Shown in pieces: positions 1 through 11,223 of a stretch of DNA of 64,000 nucleotides. The stretch spans positions 62,001 to 126,000 of the forward strand of contig JAHLJZ010000029.1 in the NCBI GenBank assembly GCA_025602915.1, written 5' to 3'. The stretch comes from Paraphysoderma sedebokerense (Eukaryota > Blastocladiomycota > Physodermatomycetes > Physodermatales > Physodermataceae). The translations under genes and the position numbers were made by a program. Numbering within the stretch: the stretch's first letter is position 1; the number at the start of each line of letters is the position of its first letter. The notes under the pieces are model-generated. The model worked only from the letters and a program-made list of their open reading frames with translations. It did no database searches and was not told where the DNA came from.

Positions 1-26
1 AAAATAATGACTTATTAATTTAATAG

Positions 27-964
27 GACTGGGAGGCGACAAAACCAGGTGGTATGAAGGGTTGGAATACTTTTGAGCAGGAATTTGTGGTGCAAGCCGC
101 AGCAGAAGCAGACGTCTCGTTCAATAGAGTAGGGTTGCTACCTTTTCCAATAGAGTCAGTCCCTACTGGATTCAATTATAGAGATGACAGAGATACCACC
201 GAATTGGAATTGGACGTTTTTCGGTTGATTTTACGGAAGTTCCGCTCAGCAACAGAAGTTTGCAACTTCTGCCAAAGTTTCAGTAGTGCTCGCAAAAAGT
301 GTAAAATCATTTTTGACACCGCCGCTCATCCGCATAAGAAGACACTTTCTGACGTCAGCCTGCAGCAAATCTGCTCTATCGGAGCACTTGAATCTCGATT
401 GCACGAACTGACAGTGAAATATCAGGGCCTACCGCATTTCTACAAGGATCGACCCAAAATTCAAGATCATTGGCTTGAGGTAGAGCAGAAAAATTTAATG
501 GATCATGAAATTATTTGGACTCAAGAGATATTACTCGAACATGTAACAAAGTATTTGTCCGGATTACTTGATGAGGCCTCAAGTGCCATGGGACTGTTTT
601 TTGTTGAGCTCGGCCTTCCTCAGAAGCTTTTGGAAATGCGCGTAAACGGACGGCAGACAATCGCAGAGATCAATAGAGCCACCGAGAAGTTGATCGCGCT
701 ACCTTCAAAGGCTGAGTTTAAAGAAAAGTTGATGAAAAAGTTTTTTCACAAATATGAAAAACGCTTGGCATTACTTGGATTCAACAGTCCAGCAGGGTGA
801 GTGTATTTCTGCATATCTTAAATATAGCTTTCTTACCTGACACAGTAGATATCACTCATCGTAGGGCGGTTTCAATTATATTGAATGGCGAAGCGGTCAA
901 TTACGAAATTGAACCGGAATATACAAAATGGATTCAAGCCATAATGAGAGCGTGGGATTTATAG
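27..964 (+). CDS. Copy 1 of an unrecognised secreted-type protein family (3' part, cut by left edge)
   Basis: Two exons are visible, 27-796 and 865-964, in frame (290 codons including stop). An acceptor (TTTAATAG) precedes base 27, so the 5' exon lies off the window; by analogy with copy 3 it should encode a signal peptide. Family marks are CNFCQSF near residue 74, a block SLQQICSIGALE, KYQGLP, a C-terminal FFHKYEKRLALLGF, then a last exon ending EPEYTKWIQAIMRAWDL. The final intron (donor GTGAGT in phase 2 after a Pro/Ala-Gly codon) sits at the same place in copies 1, 3 and 4, which supports the exon model. This is the best-preserved copy, with no break in the visible part. I recognise no known domain. 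Secretion is inferred from copy 3 only. Confidence 0.6.
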
Positions 965-2771
965 CACTATGGGTCCCAGTATTTCTCGGCTAATGTTAAA
1001 ACTACCTTTGAAATAATATACTACAATTGTTATCAATGCTACTACAAATTGTATTATACTTTGAAATATGGTGAAAATTATTTCGCTAATAACAATACAT
1101 TCTTGGATCCACTCCTATGCATATATCGTGTTATCACTCATCGAGACGACTGCTTGGGTATCGAGTCTCGGGTAAGTCAGTTTATTGGTGGCATTTCGTC
1201 CATGGAAGTAGGTGACAGCGATCGGAAATACCGAGACCGAGTGATGAACAGCGGCGTGCAATTGAACCTCAATCCCTGATAGTATATCTGACTCTTTGTT
1301 CTTCTGTCTTGCAACAATACAAAATCAATTGGGTAGATTTGCTGTTATATTTTCCACTATACTTTTGACAGGAGTCGCAATAGCTTGTGGACGGTATTCG
1401 GTGATACGTAGGTTAAATTTAAATGAATATGCCGGATGTAATAATGCAATATAACGCAATCATAACGACTGCGCTACTTTACCTCAAATCTCATTTGCCT
1501 TCTCTGCATGTTAGGCTAATCCACTAATATGTATTTAATTAATTAGTGACCCAGTAACGTAAGCGATACGTCAGGATCTTATGATATAGAGAGAAGCAAA
1601 CACTAGAGGAAACGGCAGAAAAGATAATATAACTATTTACGACTTTTATACGGTGAAGAACAACAAGTTTTCGTTATTTCTTTTTTCAACAGAAATTCAG
1701 AACAGTTAGACAATATAGGTAGTAGTTGTAATCTGATATCTTTGGCTAGTAATACTAATGTTTAACGAGTGTTTAATTCCTTAGACGATATAGTTTTACA
1801 ATTAAAAAAGTGAATGTGTTTTTCCAATTTTATGGTTTTGCCTGCTACATCAGCTGTACAGATGGAACTACAGATGGAATTGGCAGATTAGTGAGTCTAA
1901 GAATTATGGTGGCTTTCATTATTTATTTTTTGTTGCAATAAGTTCTATATCATCCATTTTAAAATGGACTATCTTTTGGTATTTTCATCAGGCTATAGAA
2001 ACTTTCAGAACATTCCATAACTGTTGCTTTCAACATTATTGCAAGTTCGAGCACTACATTCTTAATGTGAGGAAACCATTTGCATGTGAAAAAGCTCTCT
2101 TCTAGATATTTATATTAGTTAATTTTCTAATTTGGCTGGGTGTATGTGTATACTTTGGATGGATATCTCTGATTATACATCTCACGTGGTGGTCACACTG
2201 AATTACATCGAATACATTGCGGCAGTGGCTGAAGAAAGTCAAGCTCATTTAAGCTTCCCCGCGAAATTCCCGACAAGAATTTTCTATTGTAGTAGTTTAA
2301 TTAATATTCAATAACTAACAATTCCACTACTTTTACTGACAATCGGTAATTCATGAATGCAATGTGTATTAGGGCTAGTGTAATTACGCTATAACGATGC
2401 CGACAGAACTGGAATATCCATTTTCTTAGAAAGAACGAAGATACATAAGGCTGAAATATTATTAACTTAAATGCAAGAATTTCTTACTCGTATAAGCTGC
2501 ATAATTTGAACGGCGCCATGGACATAAGTAGCCGCGGTGTACCTCAAAATGGCATGAAGTAATCAACTTAAAACATCCCTAGATCTAGTACAAATAAATA
2601 GAAAACGGTACAACTTAGACTTGTCTTAGAAGTTCTTAAATTCGATTACTATATCACACTTATGATCGACAGAATAATGACAATTTACCAACAGGAAGGC
2701 AGGGAGTTCTTGGCCATGTGCCAACTGGGTAAGATACCTTGAATTCATCTGTTTCATGCCAGAAACATATA
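965..2771. other. Gene-free stretch in accessory block
   Basis: About 1.8 kb between the first family copy and the ART-like gene. Open frames here are short (60-76 codons), several begin at non-ATG codons, and none shows splice-compatible neighbours or family resemblance. The DNA is AT-rich with stops in all frames. I see no repeat, terminator or RNA gene in it. Confidence 0.5.
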
Positions 2772-5422
2772 ATGACATTCTTCTTGTTAGCTCTATATGT
2801 AATCGCATTGGGTGCGATGGTTGATAGTGTTCTAACTCCCATGGGACACGCTGTTAATGCAGCGAATCCGCCAGGCAACCCTTCAGTCATGATCAGAGCG
2901 CCGGTGCAAGGGCAGAAAAACTTATTTTTCGAACAAGATGTCGCCCATAACGAGCCCCGTGTCCACAAATCCCCCTCGTTCGATAAAAATCCTGCATCCG
3001 GAACTGATAGGGTCAAAATTAACACTAAAGCGAGATTTTTAATCAGTGGTCCAGCTGCCCAATTGTTTGACGCCACCCAACCGGGTATTACTGTCAAGCA
3101 AGTGCCAGGCTGTAGAGATGAGAAAGCTCAAATGTCTATTATGTGTGATGCTGCAAATCAATCCGAATGCGACAAGCTTCAAACCCCGGGTACCATCATT
3201 CTGGTTCAATGCGAGCGCGATTGGTTACGGAAGATACGGGTTATGAGGGTATCAACTCCTCGAAATTCGAATGATGGAACTATAGCACTCGATTCAGATT
3301 TCAAACAATTAGGTAGCGTACCTAACGCACAGCCTATTGCAATAGCCATCGATCACGCAAACCATGATTCATTCTTCACAGCACCAGGACTGGCGGTTAC
3401 TAAAGATCAAGCAAACCTGGTTCAATTAATGACTGGTACCAAAAATGGATTCTTCAGCGACATTCGTGACAAATTCAAAAATTGGGTTGATTCGATCAGG
3501 AAAGTTGACGTTGACAAATCCTCAGCACAGGGTGGATGCTATAAAGGAAAGGCAACTGTTTTAGATAAAACTGTCGTTGCGGGAACATGTTCATCTTCTG
3601 GCGCGTCAGCCGCGGCTGCCAATCTCAAATTGACTGTTGATACTGACATCTGTCTCGATCTTGTTTTTGGTAATGATTTGACATTTCCCTCAATATTTTA
3701 TCCATGTCCTGGTGCACTGATGATTGTCGAACATCTCTTTTTTTTACTTCTAGGCGTCAAGATTGTCGGTACTCTGGTCCCTTTCGACATCAAAGAAGCG
3801 TACGTTTATGTTAAATCTGGTGGACATGCGGACTTATCGGCCGACCTCACGGCAAATCTCATGCTTCAAGCGACGAAGACAGTGCGAATACCGCCGATTG
3901 GCATCCCTGGATTTGGAGGTACGAAATTAATAGCTTTGTCTTCCTAAACTTCCTACTAACTCAAATTCCTTGTTCTGTCTTTGACATAGTGGAAGGAATA
4001 ATAAATATCGGACCAGAACTAGTAATCGATCTCCTCGCTGTCGCAGATCTCCAGGCTGTCGGAAATATACAAGCAGGCGTAACTATTCCACTTCCGAAGA
4101 AGGATTTTTATATTGCGATTGCTGGTGACAATGTCGACAAAAACGACAACAAAGCTACATCGGATCAACCAACATTGAAGACACAAATAACGAATACCTT
4201 GCTTGTTACTGGAGCAATTGGTTTTCATATTCGTCCTGCTATAGAGTTTGGGATTGACGCTCTACAGGGAAGATATAAAGCTACTGTTGGCATTAGGGTT
4301 GATGGCAGCGTCACTATCAACGGACAAGGAACTGCATCTAGTCAGGAAGCAAGCGCTTGTATTAGTGGGACTGCACGATTGACCGGGCAAGCTGTTGCCA
4401 CTTTGAACCAAAAGAACATGGCCACTGCGGAAATAGGCTCTGTTTCGAAAGAGCTCTTCAATACCTGCGATCCCAACAGTCTAATTGCACCTACTCCTAG
4501 CAAAATTGTTGCCTCTACGGCTCAAGACCTGAAGAGTAGTTCGTAAGTACAAAATTGATAGTTTATTCAATTTGGAATGTTCGACTAACTTTAATATTGT
4601 TGCTAATAGCGATAAGACAGGATGCTTGAGTCTGGGCTTCACAGTTCCTGCCAACCTTCCATTTTCCCAGCAATGGGGTTTTTTACACGGGGCAGGGTAT
4701 GAGCTGTTCGACTGGTGTTGGTACAAAGATGATAAGCAAGGCCCTTGTCCAAAGCAGCCAGCAAATCCAACACAGCCAACGCAAGATAATAGGGTGGGAT
4801 CATCTGTTAGCGACCTTGTTTGGTCGCTTGTGAAGTATCAGGCACTTGGTTTCCACGGAACTAGCCGGAAACGATTTAACCAGATAAAAGACGGGGGTGT
4901 GCAGTGCGGGGAACCTGTGGTTCTTGAGAGCAAGAAAAACGAGCAGTTTGGACCAGGTTGGTGAAACTTCCTTCAAATGGATAGGTCTTTCGGTAAATTA
5001 TTTAATATCTTTTAACTATAGGGTTCTACACTACTACTAACCGAGAGGCCGCCAAAATATACGCCGATAATTGGGCAGACAGAGATCAATCAGAAGCAGT
5101 CGTATCTGTCGTTTGGATTCCCACAATTAAGTCAATGAAAGGCAAGGTTTATCCTAAGGAAGGGTTAAAATACCAGGTGCCACACGCAAGCATAGAGATT
5201 GCGGATCCTAAATTGCCATGGTTTGGAGAAAAAAGAGACGATGCCGATTATCCCGAAGAGAGTGCAGAGTATGCCACGCAACTGGTTCAAAATTATGATT
5301 TCATCGCAGGCCCACTTAGTACTTTGAATTCCGTTCAAATTAAAGTGAATCCTAAGAATTGTAATTTGATTACTCTGACTGAAGCCGGTACTTTCAGACC
5401 TAGCTTCTTCAATGCCTGGTAA
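2772..5422 (+). CDS. Large secreted protein with C-terminal ADP-ribosyltransferase-like domain
   Basis: Five exons (2772-3669, 3754-3918, 3990-4542, 4610-4956, 5022-5422) join in frame to 787 aa. I chose the ATG at 2772 because it begins directly with a hydrophobic signal peptide (MTFFLLALYVIALGAM); an ATG 11 codons upstream is possible. Residues about 30-540 are cysteine-containing and rich in beta-type alternation, with no family I can name. The C-terminal 180 residues carry FHGTS (His about 621), then GFYTTTNREAAKIYA (Tyr about 657), and later YDFIAGPL. That order resembles ART-fold proteins of the DUF3990/PARP-like type. Catalytic activity is inference: the third catalytic residue could not be assigned. 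It looks whole. A secreted ART-like protein beside a secreted-type gene family suggests a host-interaction role, unproven. Confidence 0.7.
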
Positions 5423-6308
5423 TGTGACAGTACTTATACGAAATCAGTATATTTAGATGGGCCTTTAGGTGTGATATCATATCCATGTAGTCATCAAGCA
5501 TAAAACTATTCAATGTTTATACGTACCATGAGGTTAGCTGCAATAAACAATCAAGGTATTCCAATGTCATGAAGTTCAATTGTAAATATCTAGTACAGAC
5601 CTTTCCAGTCATTAATTTCTCTGGGGAAAAGCATTTAAACAACCGGCGACCAACGAAGAAAAACTTTACGGTTCTACAATTAAACAGATATCGCGATTAT
5701 AAAGTGAGTATGTGTAACAATTTAATACATTTACAACTGGTAATTTTGCCTGCTCAGTTTATGATAATGCTGACAAATTGGTGACATCTAAGACAACTTA
5801 ATTAACAGCAACGGCTATGTAGATTATTTGAATCAACGTTCGTTTGATATTCCCTGGTATTTACATTAACACTACTTCGACTCATCCAATATTTTAAATT
5901 TTCTTCCTATTAGAGCCAACATTATGGACATCGCACAATGATAAAGGTTTGTTTCACATTGACGACCAGGTCGGACATAGAAGGGCATGTCCATTGGAAT
6001 TAATTGAATCTGCCGTGCCATAATCCAATTCTTGAATGGTATTCTCGGCTGCGCCGGTAACAAGTCATTTCAGCATAAAAGGGAAGGAAACTAGCAGTAT
6101 TATTTTCCGATTTATATTTTCGATGTCCATCCTTTTCGGAATTCTTCGCCCAGTAACGATTATGATATTATATGATTTTGCAATCATCGTTTCATGATTG
6201 TTTCTGAAACGCACCGCCCGTAAGGTAGCGGTATATATTGGGTATATAAATGTTGAATTCGTTCTCTATGCAACTCTCTAAAATGTCTTCTTCAAAAAAA
6301 ATCTTGCT
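5423..6308. other. Gene-free stretch
   Basis: About 0.9 kb downstream of the ART-like gene. Only short chance open frames (up to 71 codons) are present, without splice partners or recognisable motifs. It probably holds the 3' untranslated region of the upstream gene at its left end. Confidence 0.45.
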
Positions 6309-6720
6309 GAAATTTCTAATCTTCAAACTGCTGTGGAGGCAGAAATTTACTTCGAAGGAGCGCCGCATCTTCTTCCACGGCTTAACGGTGAAACTGAATA
6401 ATTTGTCAATAATATCGACCATGGTGCTACAAGTATCGAGCTGGACACACTTTGTGCAATTCTAAGCAATCTCGATTCAGCTTCCGATGTATGCAACTTC
6501 TGTCTAAGCTCCAGAACCGTTCTCGATAATTGTAAATCTATGTTTGATACAACCAGTGAAAAACCAGCTTCTACTGTAAACCTACAGCAGCTCTGCTCTA
6601 TCGGATCGCTTGAAGTCAATCTACAGGAGTTAGGTGTGAAATATTTAGGGCTTCCAAACCCGGAAGAATCCGCCTACCGAAATTCATTTGGCTCCAGATT
6701 TGCCTCATTGGGTTACAAAA
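6309..6720 (+). pseudogene. Copy 2 of the secreted-type family, decayed fragment
   Basis: The frame around 6440-6710 matches the family core: an ELDTL stretch, CNFCLSS, NCKSMFDTT, NLQQLCSIGSLE, KYLGLPNPE and AYRNSF. Upstream, EISNLQTAVEAEIYF aligns with the FEQEF..QAAAEADVSF block of copy 1, but the frame is interrupted between them. Downstream of the AYRNSF block the match stops and the C-terminal half, including the last exon, is missing. No signal-peptide exon was found in the preceding few hundred bases. I read it as a truncated, non-functional relative of copies 1 and 3. Confidence 0.55.
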
Positions 6721-7339
6721 GGATATACGGATTGGTGTTATTTTTGATCTATAACTTTAGCACAGAAGTGAGTCCAGTCCGACCAAATGAAAATTTAAAT
6801 TATTCAACATCACCATGGGCTTGCGTGGTGCAATCAGTGGTATAATGAATAAGACTGGTACTTAAATGTTTAAAAAATGTTCTGCTACTTTATCTTGCAT
6901 GCATGGTGATACATCTGCGGTTGCGTGATTTTCGCCAAACAGTTTATCAATTTGCGTGGTTTCTGGTTGCAATTTTCGGTCCAAATCTACATATTCTCTA
7001 ATCAGGCGCAATCACATTCTCCACACAAATTTTTGTAATAATGAATATAGGCTTACTGTGTCTCCGTGCGAAATCATAGAAGTCAAAAAGGAATACGAGA
7101 GGAACACCGAATATTACCAATTGTCACGTGAACTGTTCGGTTCCGACTTGGGTCCGGCTCGGCGGCTCTTTTGGGGAGCACTACATTATTCGCAGTTATT
7201 GATAATATGAATTTATATGAATTTATATCATCTCATCAAAATTTGCAGGTGGTAGTAATTATTACAGTACTTAAAACTATCTTTCTATCTTTCTAAAGCC
7301 ATCTAATATATGATATAGTGTTATTGTCTATTATTTGCG
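6721..7339. other. Stretch without a supported gene
   Basis: About 0.6 kb between a decayed copy and copy 3. An open frame around 6956-7210 contains charged sequence (EVKKEYERNTEYYQL) but has no splice partner, no recognised family and no clear start context. It may be debris of a further gene. Confidence 0.35.
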
Positions 7340-8798
7340 CTAAAAGTCCCATGCCCTCATAATTCCTTGTACCCATTTTGTGTATTCCGGCTCATTTTCG
7401 GAATTCACATTCCGGTTTCTTGTTATAGTACCGACGGCCCTGCGGTCAAAGTCTTTTATTAGTTGGGCTGAGGGCGTATATCAATAAGAAAACAACCAAC
7501 TCACCCTAAAGGAGTGTGAAATCCAACCAGTGTCAGTCGATTGTGATATTTGTGAAAAAACATCTCCATTAGCTTGACTTTAAAAGAATACGTGGAGGGC
7601 AACTCTAACAGTTTATCGACTGCTCTCTTTATCTCAGAGAGGGTTTGAAGATGGAATGAAGGTATTTCCCTCATCTTATTAGTAAGGACAGGATCGTCAT
7701 AAAAGTACTCCATGCTCGTCGCGGCCTCGTCTAATACTCCTGAAAAGAAGTTCGTCGCCTCTTCAACCAGATTCGCACGAGTCCAGACCTCGTAGTCTTT
7801 CACATTTTCTCCACTCTCCCTTTGGATATCGGCAGTTAAATAGTTCCAAAGATTCCTATACGAAGCCTGCCAAGGCTGTGGTAAGCCTAAATATTTCACC
7901 ACCAATTCATGTAATTTTGATTCCAGGGTTCCTATTGAACAAAGTTGCTGGAGACTGACGGCAGAAATTGGGTTATTGCCAGTTGTGTCGAAAAGAGTTT
8001 TACAATTTTTGTGAGCATTCTTAAAACTTTGACAGAAACTGCAAACATCTGATGCGGAATGGAGTTTCCCTAGAATAGCGCGGAACGTATCGAGTTCCAT
8101 GTCGGCGGTTTCTTTCTCAGTTTCCTCGCCTGATTCCGTGGAACTTCCTTCTCAACGAGGTAGAGATTGCACTCTATTAAATGATATGTCGGCTTCTGCT
8201 GCGGCTTGTGCTAAAAATTCTTGTTCAAAAGAATTCCAAGTATCTAATATACCATTAGAAATATCCGATTCCTACAAGTTTTTCAGGTTAGTTTTCATAA
8301 TATTAAGATCACACAAAAGTAACAACTTAACCTGTATTTGCCGCATCAATGATAGAGTCAGCAAATACTTTCCACTATTCCAAAATATGGTGGCAGAAAG
8401 GTCGCTTCATATCTTGTGTTAGGTTTTATTTGGTATGTCCGCAAAATAAAGCCTTTAAACACGTTTTTTGGTATGTCAGACCCAGGTCTGTCCAATACTT
8501 GATGGGCGGCTAAATGCACATATTTGAAATTTTCAAATTTATCTGTTGTCTGGAATGAGAATGGGACCGGCTTGTTGAGTTGCCATCGGGGAGGGGTGAT
8601 TGTTACATCTTTGAAAAGATTAGTTTCCGTTATGCAATCAACTCCCGGTAGGCATGCTGGATCTTTGTTTGGTTCGGAAGCAACAGATAGATTGTCACCG
8701 TCGATAATTTTCACAGTAACTGCTTCTAGTTGGGATCCCACCGCGACGTGTTTTAACAGTGCAAGAAAAGCTATGAATATAATGGTTGTAGCAAGCAT
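7340..8798 (-). pseudogene. Copy 3 of the secreted-type family, near full length but interrupted
   Basis: Three exons on the minus strand (8798-8376, 8271-7505, 7439-7340) would give about 429 codons. Exon 1 starts at an ATG with a strong signal peptide (MLATTIIFIAFLALLKHV) and encodes an otherwise unrecognised 140-residue N-terminal region. Exon 2 carries the family core (WNSFEQEF, CSFCQSF, SLQQLCSIGTLE, KYLGLPQP, FFHKYHNRLTLVGF). Exon 3 ends EPEYTKWVQGIMRAWDF. One in-frame stop lies early in exon 2, so either this copy is recently inactivated or a shorter product starts at the downstream ATG (8100). The exon 1 donor (GTGGAA) is weak, so that junction is less certain. It is the only copy showing the family's N terminus. 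Confidence 0.55.
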
Positions 8799-9599
8799 CG
8801 TATAAATTTATCACCGTTAGCAAAACTTCAGCATTATATGTGATTGACTGAATAGGTGTCAATATATATTTTTAGTGTTTCACTTATGAGCTGATTCCAA
8901 ACTTCTCTGATGTCGAAAACAAACCAATTTAGCGAATGACGCGCATAAGCTTGACCAGAAACGCGCCAACATTGGTCCCATTGGAAGGGTCCCAGGTGCA
9001 TTGCAACTCCATCCGTAATGCATCAGATGCGATGCGATCATAAGAATAAGATACAGCAGACTTCAAGTTAAAGCAAGGACAAGGAAAAAATGATTCGATT
9101 CAAATTGGATCACTGAATCACTGAAACAAATCTTTTCAATGCACCCGTTGGAACTGTCAAATGGGGAAAACGTCCAACTAGACTACGGCATACGAGATCC
9201 TCCAGGGATACAGATTAAATGCGACATCAGCAGGAAGATGTTTCTTAATTCGGACAGACTCCTATAGTTTTTTGCAACATATCTGAATTTTGATAATGTA
9301 CAAAAAAAAATTGGATAATTGCAATATAGAATAATTCATCGTCACGAGCGCTAACAACACAATACATGTGGCACCTGCTATCATTTAATGCAATTAGATG
9401 GTACAGAAAATATTAAGTATCAGTGCCACCTTTTAAATAACAATATGGAGAAGAAAATTAAATAGCATGAACGAAATAGGATTCACTATTGACAATTTAT
9501 GACATTAAGGCAGTGGACGCAGTACAAGCGAAATAACTCGACATTACGCATGAAACCCAATTTGATAACAATCCTAAGTTCTACCAAATTTATTATCTA
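8799..9599. other. Gene-free stretch between inverted family copies
   Basis: About 0.8 kb upstream of copy 3, expected to contain its promoter. No open frame longer than chance and no recognisable repeat or RNA gene was seen. Confidence 0.45.
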
Positions 9600-10017
9600 A
9601 TCTTATCTATGAGTTTTAAAAATCCCACTTTGAGGGTTGACTTGTTCGTTCTTCAATAAAATAGCAACCGCACTGCGGGAAAAGGCTGTAGATAATCTAT
9701 ACTTGAGCGGATGGCTACACCCTTGAAGAATATGGACTTACCCTGACGGACTGCTAAATCCAAGAAGTCCGAGACGCCCTTCATATTTCTTAAAAAACTT
9801 ATCGACCAATTTTTTTTCAAAATGTGCTTTCGTTGGCAATTCTAACAAATGTTTGACTGCTCTGCTTATTTCAGATGGCGTCTTCAAGTGAAATTCGGTG
9901 TTTCGTTGATCATTGATTTAAGATTAGGATCATCGTAAAAGGACTTCATCGTCACTCCGGCTTCATCTAAAAGAGATGAAAAGAGTTCCGTAATGTGCTT
10001 CTTCATGAGTCCATGAA
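9600..10017 (-). pseudogene. Copy 4 of the secreted-type family, 3' fragment
   Basis: Minus-strand reading gives LLDEAG..MKSFYDDPNL, then after a frame break SEISRAVKHLLELP, FFKKYEGRLGLLGF and the conserved Gly-phase donor (GTAAGT). A last-exon remnant follows (GAVAILLKNEQVN, compare GAVSIILNGEAVN in copy 1), without the EPEYTKW ending. The 5' two thirds are missing. It is same-stranded with copy 3, consistent with tandem duplication followed by decay. Confidence 0.5.
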
Positions 10018-10534
10018 ACCTAAATTTCTTGTCTATCGCTACATCTGAAATCATGCGAGTCATATAGAAGATGTACGGATTCGAGACATTGATTTGTACG
10101 GGTTGTCAAAGACATCCTCTGATTTGGCTACATTTTAAACTTGACTTCGCACAAGGGCAGAAATCTTCAAATTCGGAAATTGGAGTTGCTTACAGTGAAA
10201 GATACCACACATGTATATTAATCTCAAACAGACCCCACCACCACCGTCTCACATATTCGGCCCGATTACGCGTTGCACCGCATCTGCGGGTTGTCAATGC
10301 ATTCTTTGGTCCGACGCGTTACATCGGAGCTTGAGAGACTCCTCCCTCCGATGGGATGAAACGATTTTGAAACTAATAATTCCATATGGATTGAACGATT
10401 AAAGATTAGCAACACCAATTTATTTGATTTATTATATCTTGAAACTCTCCGAAAGGGACCTTTTAAAATTGTATCTGACAACATGTTTAAATTCGACAGT
10501 GGCCTCCACTAGAAAATCTCCAGAAATATCGAAT
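10018..10534. other. Stretch without a supported gene
   Basis: About 0.5 kb upstream of the TTG-start gene. Short overlapping frames on both strands have no family resemblance or splice partners. It should hold the promoter of the downstream gene if that gene is expressed. Confidence 0.35.
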
Positions 10535-11223
10535 TTGAAAATTACATCTGCTCTCCTTCTACTCACTATTTCAACCCTCACTGTTGGGGTAAAAACTGAT
10601 GGCCCACAAGGATCGACTTTCGAAGATCGCTCCGCGAAAAGGCAACGAATTATAGAACCGCCGGAATTCCCCTCCACTGATGTATTCAACGACTTTGAGA
10701 ACGCCGATGAGCCACCACAAACCGCAGAACACCAACGGCCGAGTCTAATACCGATTGATGACATATTAGACGACTTCACTATTAATGGAGACCCAGTACC
10801 CTCAAACCCGACTGTAGATCGAGAACCAACCATACCGAAGATTGCTGCGCCAACATCACATGCTGAAGGAAATTCTGATGATGAATCTGCTTCGCCGCGA
10901 AGCATGGAAAGACGCTTTTTCGGTGAGTGATTTTGAGAGAAAACATTTGTGACGATCTCACAGTCTCTTGAACTGACCCATATCATTATTAAGAATTGGT
11001 CGGAGATGTCTGGTGTAAAGCAAAAGAGAAAATTGGGATTTATGACTACAACACCCCCATTTCAGGACCCGAAGAATGCGGACGGGATTCTTATTTTAAA
11101 AGCAGACACCGTCATATTAACTACTTCGGTCTTGCAGATAGCAAAGAAGATGCAGAGAATCCGGATCAGGTGTGACATGCTTTGTGCTTTTGATTTCAGT
11201 TCATTTTAAGAAACATAAGCTGA
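10535..11223 (+). CDS. Putative secreted acidic protein whose start codon reads TTG
   Basis: Exon 1 (10535-10922) begins, at a TTG, with a textbook signal peptide (KITSALLLLTISTLTVGV) and continues as an acidic, Pro/Ser-rich region (FNDFENADEPP, IDDILDDFTINGD) ending MERRFFG. Exon 2 (10994-11169) joins in phase and encodes a compact, cysteine-containing segment (ELVGDVWCKAKEKIGIYDYN, then PEECGRDSYF). A possible last intron of only 30 nt (11170-11199) would give a short tail ending at 11223; the real 3' end may differ. In-frame codons extend upstream of the TTG but contain no ATG and no hydrophobic start. The position where ATG is expected therefore looks mutated, or a non-AUG start is used. 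No family recognised. Confidence 0.4.

Noticed and set aside
1049-1279. 76-codon plus-strand open frame
   Set aside because: No family match, no splice-compatible neighbour and no supporting start context; expected by chance in this AT-rich stretch.
10432-10986. 184-codon minus-strand frame overlapping the TTG-start gene
   Set aside because: It is the antisense shadow of a frame that carries a signal peptide and a phase-matched intron; the antisense protein shows no features.
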